Assembly (NCBI RefSeq): GCF_000718025.1 | Contig: NZ_JODS01000039.1 | Location: 7,235 to 71,234 of the forward strand | Length of the DNA stretch: 64,000 bases | Reading direction: 5' to 3' | Source of the DNA: Kitasatospora purpeofusca | GTDB lineage: Bacteria; Actinomycetota; Actinomycetes; Streptomycetales; Streptomycetaceae | Part shown: positions 60,564 to 64,000 of the stretch, in pieces | How the letters are laid out: the number at the start of each line of letters is the position of its first letter | Position numbering within the stretch: the first letter of the stretch is position 1 | The notes under the pieces: model-generated | Told to the model about the DNA's origin: nothing | Databases searched by the model: none | What the model saw: the letters and a program-made list of their open reading frames with translations, nothing else | Position numbers and translations under genes: made by a program

Positions 60564-63059
60564 TCAGCGCCCGGCGCTGTCGACCACCGCAGCCCACTCG
60601 TCGAGCAGGGCCTCGGTCGCCGCGTCGTCCGGCCCCTCCGCCCACAGATGGGTGACCGCCTCGGCCGGATCCGGCAGCACCAGCGTCCACCGCCCGTCCG
60701 CCTCGACCACGCGCACACCGTCCGTGGTGTCCAGCTGCCGGGTACCGGCCGCCTCGACCACCGAGCGCATCACCATGCCCTTGGCCGCCCACGGCGTCGC
60801 GATGTCCCGGCGGCGGATGTGCGCCTGCGGGATCCGCGCGTCGATCTGGCTCAGGGTGAGCTGGGTCCTGGCCACCAGGCCGACCAGCCGGACGAAGGCC
60901 GCGGCCCCGTCCAGCACCCCGCTGAACTCCGGCACCACGAACCCGCCGCGCCCGTCGCCGCCGAACACCGTGCCCTCGGCGGCGGCCGCCTTGGCCAGGT
61001 CGTCCGGCGTCGTCGTGGTCCAGGTGACCTGCGTGCCGTGGTACGCCGCGACCTGCTCGGCGATCCGGGTCGTGGTCACCGGGAGCGCGACCTGCCCGCT
61101 GCGCCGCTCGGCCGCGACCAGGTCCAGCAGGACCAGCAGCGCCCGGTCGTCGTCGATCACCCGGCCGAGCTCGTCCACGAAGGCCACCCGCTCGCCCACC
61201 GGGTCGAACCGCACGCCGAAGGCGGCGCGCGAGGACGCGACCAGCTCGCCGAGCCGGGCCAGCCCGGCCCGCCGCTCCTCGGCGTCCTCGGTCGGCCGTG
61301 CCTCGTCCAGCCCGCCGGAGACGGTCAGCGCCTCCACCCCGAGCCGGCCGAGGATGCTCGGCAGAACGAGCCCCGCGCTGCCGTGCGCGGTGTCGACCAC
61401 CACCTTCAGACCGGCCTCCCGCACGCCCGTGGTGTCCACGGCCCGCAGCAGATTGCCCGCGTAGCCGTCGAAGACGCTCGACGGGAAGGTCAGGTCACCG
61501 ATCTCCCCCGGGAACGCGCGCCGGTACTCCTGGCGTGCGTAGACCCGGTCGAGCTTGCGCTGCCCGGCCTGGGACAGATCGGCGCCCCGCTCGTCGAAGA
61601 ACAGGATGTCCAGCGAGTCCGGCACCCCGGGGGTGGTGCGCAGGAAGATCCCGCCGGCACTGCCCCGCGCGGTGTGCTGCCGCGCCACCGGCATCGGCAC
61701 GTTCTCCAGGTCGCGGACGTCGATCGCGCTGGTCTGCAACGCCGAGATCATCGCCCGCTTGAGTGCCCGCGCACCACGCGAGTGGTCACGCGCGATGGTG
61801 ACGGTCGCACCCTTCTTCAAGGTCGTCGCGTACGCCCCGGCCAGCCTGACGGCCAGCTCCGGGGTGATCTCGACGTTGAGGATGCCGGAGACGCCGCGCA
61901 CCCCGAACAGGTGCTCCTGCCCGCGGGACTCCCAGATCACCGAGGTGTTGACGACCGCTCCGGCCTCGATGGTCTTGAACGGGTAGACCCGGACGTTGGC
62001 CCCGATGATCGACTCCTCGCCGACCAGGCACTCGTCCCCGATCACCGCGCCGTCCTCGATCCGCGCGGCCCGCATCACATCGGTGTTCTTGCCGACGACG
62101 CAGCCCCGCAGATTGCTCTGCGGCCCGATGTAGACGTTGTCGTGCACGACCGCCTTGTGGAGGAAGGCGCCGCGTTTGACCACGACGTTGCTGCCGAGCA
62201 CGGTGTGCTCGCGGATCTCGACGCCCGCCTCGACCTTGGCGTAGTCACCGATGTACAGCGGACCGCGGAGAATCGCCTCCGGGTCCACCTCGGCCCCCTC
62301 GGCCACCCAGACGCCCGGCGAGATCTCGAAACCGTCGAGCTCGACCTCGACCTTGCCGTCCAGGACGTCCGCCTGGGCCTTGCCGTAGCTCTCGTGGGTG
62401 CCCACGTCCTCCCAGTAGCCCTCGGCCACATAGCCGTAGACCCGCTTGCCCTCCTTGAGCAACTGCGGGAACACGTCGCTCGACCAGTCCACCGACTCGC
62501 CGGCCGCGACGTAGTCGAAGACCTCGGGCTCCATCACATAGATACCGGTGTTCACCGTGTCCGAGAAGACCTGGCCCCAGGTCGGCTTCTCCAGGAAGCG
62601 CTCGACCCGGCCCTCGTCGTCGGTGATCGTGATACCGAACTCCAGGGGATTCGGCACCCTGGTGAGACAGACAGTGACCAATGCGTTCTTGCTGCGGTGG
62701 AACTCGATCAATTCCGAGAGGTTGAAGTCGGTCAAAGCGTCGCCGGAGATCACCAGAAAGGAGTCGTCCTTGAGGGCGTCCTCGGCGTTCTTGACACTCC
62801 CCGCAGTGCCGAGTGGGGTCTCCTCGTTCGCATAGGTGAGATGCATGCCCAGCTCTTCGCCGTCACCGAAGTAGTTCTTCACCAGTGAGGCCAGGAACTG
62901 GACGGTCACGACGGTGTCGGAGAGACCGTGCCGCTTCAGCAGCCGAAGCACGTGCTCCATGATCGGCATATTGGCGACCGGGAGCAGAGGCTTCGGCATG
63001 CTGGAGGTCATCGGGCGAAGTCGAGTGCCTTCGCCCCCTGCCATAACAACGGCTTTCAT
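60564..63059 (-). CDS. manC: Mannose-1-phosphate guanylyltransferase-like protein fused to a phosphomannomutase-like domain
   Basis: An 831-residue fusion. Residues 1-235: nucleotidyltransferase with MKAVVMAGGEGTRLRPMTSS followed by PKPLLPVANMPIMEHVL and SGDALTDFN. Residues about 250-370: left-handed beta-helix of hexapeptide repeats (VVKRGAFLHKAVVHDNVYIG). The remaining 450 residues resemble phosphomannomutase/phosphoglucomutase, but the usual TASHNP active loop reads ARDHSRGAR, so the second activity may be lost or altered. Product is probably GDP-mannose for phosphatidylinositol mannosides or glycans. GGAGGAC precedes the ATG. The CDP-alcohol phosphatidyltransferase gene lies just upstream. 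Confidence 0.85.
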   Translation of the reverse strand: MKAVVMAGGEGTRLRPMTSSMPKPLLPVANMPIMEHVLRLLKRHGLSDTVVTVQFLASLVKNYFGDGEELGMHLTYANEETPLGTAGSVKNAEDALKDDSFLVISGDALTDFNLSELIEFHRSKNALVTVCLTRVPNPLEFGITITDDEGRVERFLEKPTWGQVFSDTVNTGIYVMEPEVFDYVAAGESVDWSSDVFPQLLKEGKRVYGYVAEGYWEDVGTHESYGKAQADVLDGKVEVELDGFEISPGVWVAEGAEVDPEAILRGPLYIGDYAKVEAGVEIREHTVLGSNVVVKRGAFLHKAVVHDNVYIGPQSNLRGCVVGKNTDVMRAARIEDGAVIGDECLVGEESIIGANVRVYPFKTIEAGAVVNTSVIWESRGQEHLFGVRGVSGILNVEITPELAVRLAGAYATTLKKGATVTIARDHSRGARALKRAMISALQTSAIDVRDLENVPMPVARQHTARGSAGGIFLRTTPGVPDSLDILFFDERGADLSQAGQRKLDRVYARQEYRRAFPGEIGDLTFPSSVFDGYAGNLLRAVDTTGVREAGLKVVVDTAHGSAGLVLPSILGRLGVEALTVSGGLDEARPTEDAEERRAGLARLGELVASSRAAFGVRFDPVGERVAFVDELGRVIDDDRALLVLLDLVAAERRSGQVALPVTTTRIAEQVAAYHGTQVTWTTTTPDDLAKAAAAEGTVFGGDGRGGFVVPEFSGVLDGAAAFVRLVGLVARTQLTLSQIDARIPQAHIRRRDIATPWAAKGMVMRSVVEAAGTRQLDTTDGVRVVEADGRWTLVLPDPAEAVTHLWAEGPDDAATEALLDEWAAVVDSAGR

Positions 63060-63184
63060 TACGGGTGCGTCCTCCTTCGCGGTGGTGGACCGGTCAGGTC
63101 CATCAAACCGTTCCAGAGGGAGGTCTACCCGGAAGATATCGTCCGACGCACCGTGGCGACGTGGGACTTCTCTCAGATCGCGTC

Positions 63185-63805
63185 TCAGACCGTGGACGGC
63201 GACGAGGCCGAGCCACCGCGGACGATCTGTCGCACCTGGACCGCGTAAAGAATGGCAGCCCACCAGTACAGCGTGGCACCCCACCAGATGAACGCCCAGC
63301 TCACGATCTCGGCCGGCCGGGCGATCCAGCTGTGCCCGGAGCCGAGCAGCAGAAGCGGAAACGCGTACATCAGATTGAACGTCGCGGCCTTCCCCAGGAA
63401 ACTCACCTGCAACGGCCCGTAGCCGTGCCGGTTGAGAATCGGCAGCAGCCCCGCGATAAACACCTCGCGTGCCAACAGGATCGCCGTCAGCCACCACGGC
63501 AGGATCTCACGCCAGGTCAGGCCGACCAGGGTGGAAAGCACATAGAGCCGGTCCGCCAGCGGGTCGAGCAGCTGCCCCACCCGGCTGATCTGCCCCCACC
63601 TGCGCGCGAGTTTCCCGTCCAGGTAATCACTGATGCCACTGAGCATCAGGATCAGCAACGCCCACCCGTCGTTGTTCGGACCGTCGAACACCGGCCAGAG
63701 GATCAGCCAGAGGAACAGCGGAACACCGACCAGCCGGCCCATGCTCAGCAGGTTGGGGATGGTGAGGACGCGATCGGTCTGGACCCGCGTCTCCTGGACC
63801 TCCAC
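63185..63805 (-). CDS. CDP-alcohol phosphatidyltransferase
   Basis: A 206-residue membrane enzyme of phospholipid synthesis with about five helices. The catalytic motif is complete: SDYLDGKLARRWGQISRVGQ followed by LLDPLADR (D-x2-D-G-x2-A-R-x8-G-x3-D-x3-D). The sequence is compatible with a phosphatidylglycerophosphate synthase (PgsA type) or a phosphatidylinositol-phosphate synthase; I cannot choose. The GTG at 63805 has AGGAGG upstream. It is followed 125 bases later by the manC-type gene on the same strand. Confidence 0.88.
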   Translation of the reverse strand: MEVQETRVQTDRVLTIPNLLSMGRLVGVPLFLWLILWPVFDGPNNDGWALLILMLSGISDYLDGKLARRWGQISRVGQLLDPLADRLYVLSTLVGLTWREILPWWLTAILLAREVFIAGLLPILNRHGYGPLQVSFLGKAATFNLMYAFPLLLLGSGHSWIARPAEIVSWAFIWWGATLYWWAAILYAVQVRQIVRGGSASSPSTV

Positions 63806-63860
63806 CCGGGGGGCCTCCTGTCACGTATGGCAACTTTTCACGTCGACCTTACAACAGAAA

Positions 63861-63889
63861 AGCCCCCGACCGATTACCCGGCGGGGGCT
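63861..63889 (-). terminator. Terminator of the rRNA operon
   Basis: On the minus strand an 8-bp stem (63861-63868 with 63882-63889) is followed by TTTTCTG. It lies 16 bases after the 5S rRNA 3' end and terminates the rRNA operon before the phosphatidyltransferase gene. Confidence 0.8.
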
Positions 63890-63905
63890 CTTCCAGAAAA
63901 TTTGT

Positions 63906-64000
63906 TCGGCGGCGTCCTACTCTCCCACAGGGTCCCCCCTGCAGTACCATCGGCGCTGTGAGGCTTAGCTTCCGGGTTCGGAATGTAACCGGGCGTTTCC
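63906..64000 (-). rRNA. rrf: 5S ribosomal RNA, 3' part (cut by window edge)
   Basis: Read on the minus strand: GGAAACGCCCGGTTACATTC, CGAACCCGGAAGCTAAGCCT, CAGCGCCGATGGTACTGCAG and GTGGGAGAGTAGGACGCCGC, the well-known actinobacterial 5S sequence. About 25 bases of its 5' end lie outside the window. 23S and 16S rRNA genes should follow beyond the edge. Confidence 0.97.

Overview
This window comes from a very GC-rich actinomycete chromosome, most likely of the Streptomycetaceae (Streptomyces or Kitasatospora). The evidence is the coding bias and frequent GTG starts, families such as DUF6629 and DUF5999, a GlcP-type glucose permease, a perfect DmdR-type iron box, and a cyclic-di-AMP riboswitch in front of a LysM/M23 peptidase. 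The last 95 bases are part of a 5S rRNA gene on the minus strand, so an rRNA operon lies just beyond the right edge. Nothing phage-like, IS-like or CRISPR-like was recognised; this is chromosomal DNA with accessory patches.

Layout. 1-12 kb: a truncated EamA/DMT transporter, a DUF6629 membrane protein, an ArsR-type regulator coupled to an MFS exporter with a large inverted-repeat operator, a degenerate histidine-kinase-like ATPase, PolX, a two-component pair whose kinase ORF runs into its regulator gene, a FhuF-type iron-sulfur protein and a secreted beta-propeller. 12-15 kb: a YhgE/Pip-type membrane protein and a GH13 glycosidase. 15.4-22.4 kb: a D-amino-acid catabolism locus of two divergent arms (D-serine/threonine deaminase, D-aminoacylase and KDPG/KHG aldolase on the minus strand; PfkB kinase, IclR regulator and RidA on the plus strand) with nested palindromes between them. 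22.4-23.7 kb: an iron-box-controlled DUF2470 gene preceded by what looks like a decayed copy of its own promoter and 5' end. 23.8-32 kb: riboswitch-controlled LysM/M23 peptidase, DHA2 exporter, purB, MarR regulator, a HipA-like kinase with DUF3037, and a type-II NADH dehydrogenase.

32-45 kb: SGNH lipase, a 64-bp perfect palindrome, a MocR regulator divergent from a PNPOx-like protein plus a PaiB-like protein, a GlcP-type permease, dienelactone hydrolase, a second MFS exporter, a HAD phosphatase, a CPBP protease, a glutamate-cysteine ligase-like enzyme and small unknown proteins. 45-64 kb is a conserved actinobacterial core: gcvP under a tandem glycine riboswitch, a PRC-barrel/DUF2382 stress-type protein, a DHA2 exporter, DNA polymerase IV, a SanA/YdcF protein, then a minus-strand block MerR / DUF151 nuclease / FtsR-type MerR / GarA-type FHA protein / DUF881 / small basic protein / DUF881 / ManC-type nucleotidyltransferase / CDP-alcohol phosphatidyltransferase, ending at the rRNA operon. 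The block links division control, central nitrogen metabolism and envelope precursor synthesis.

The least ordinary features are the 64-bp palindrome, the decayed iron-box duplicate, the 22-bp-arm operator of the ArsR regulator, the nested palindromes of the D-amino-acid locus, the kinase/regulator overlap, and an unusual number of short tandem repeats in intergenic DNA. No clearly new multi-gene system was found; the HipA-like/DUF3037 pair is the nearest candidate.
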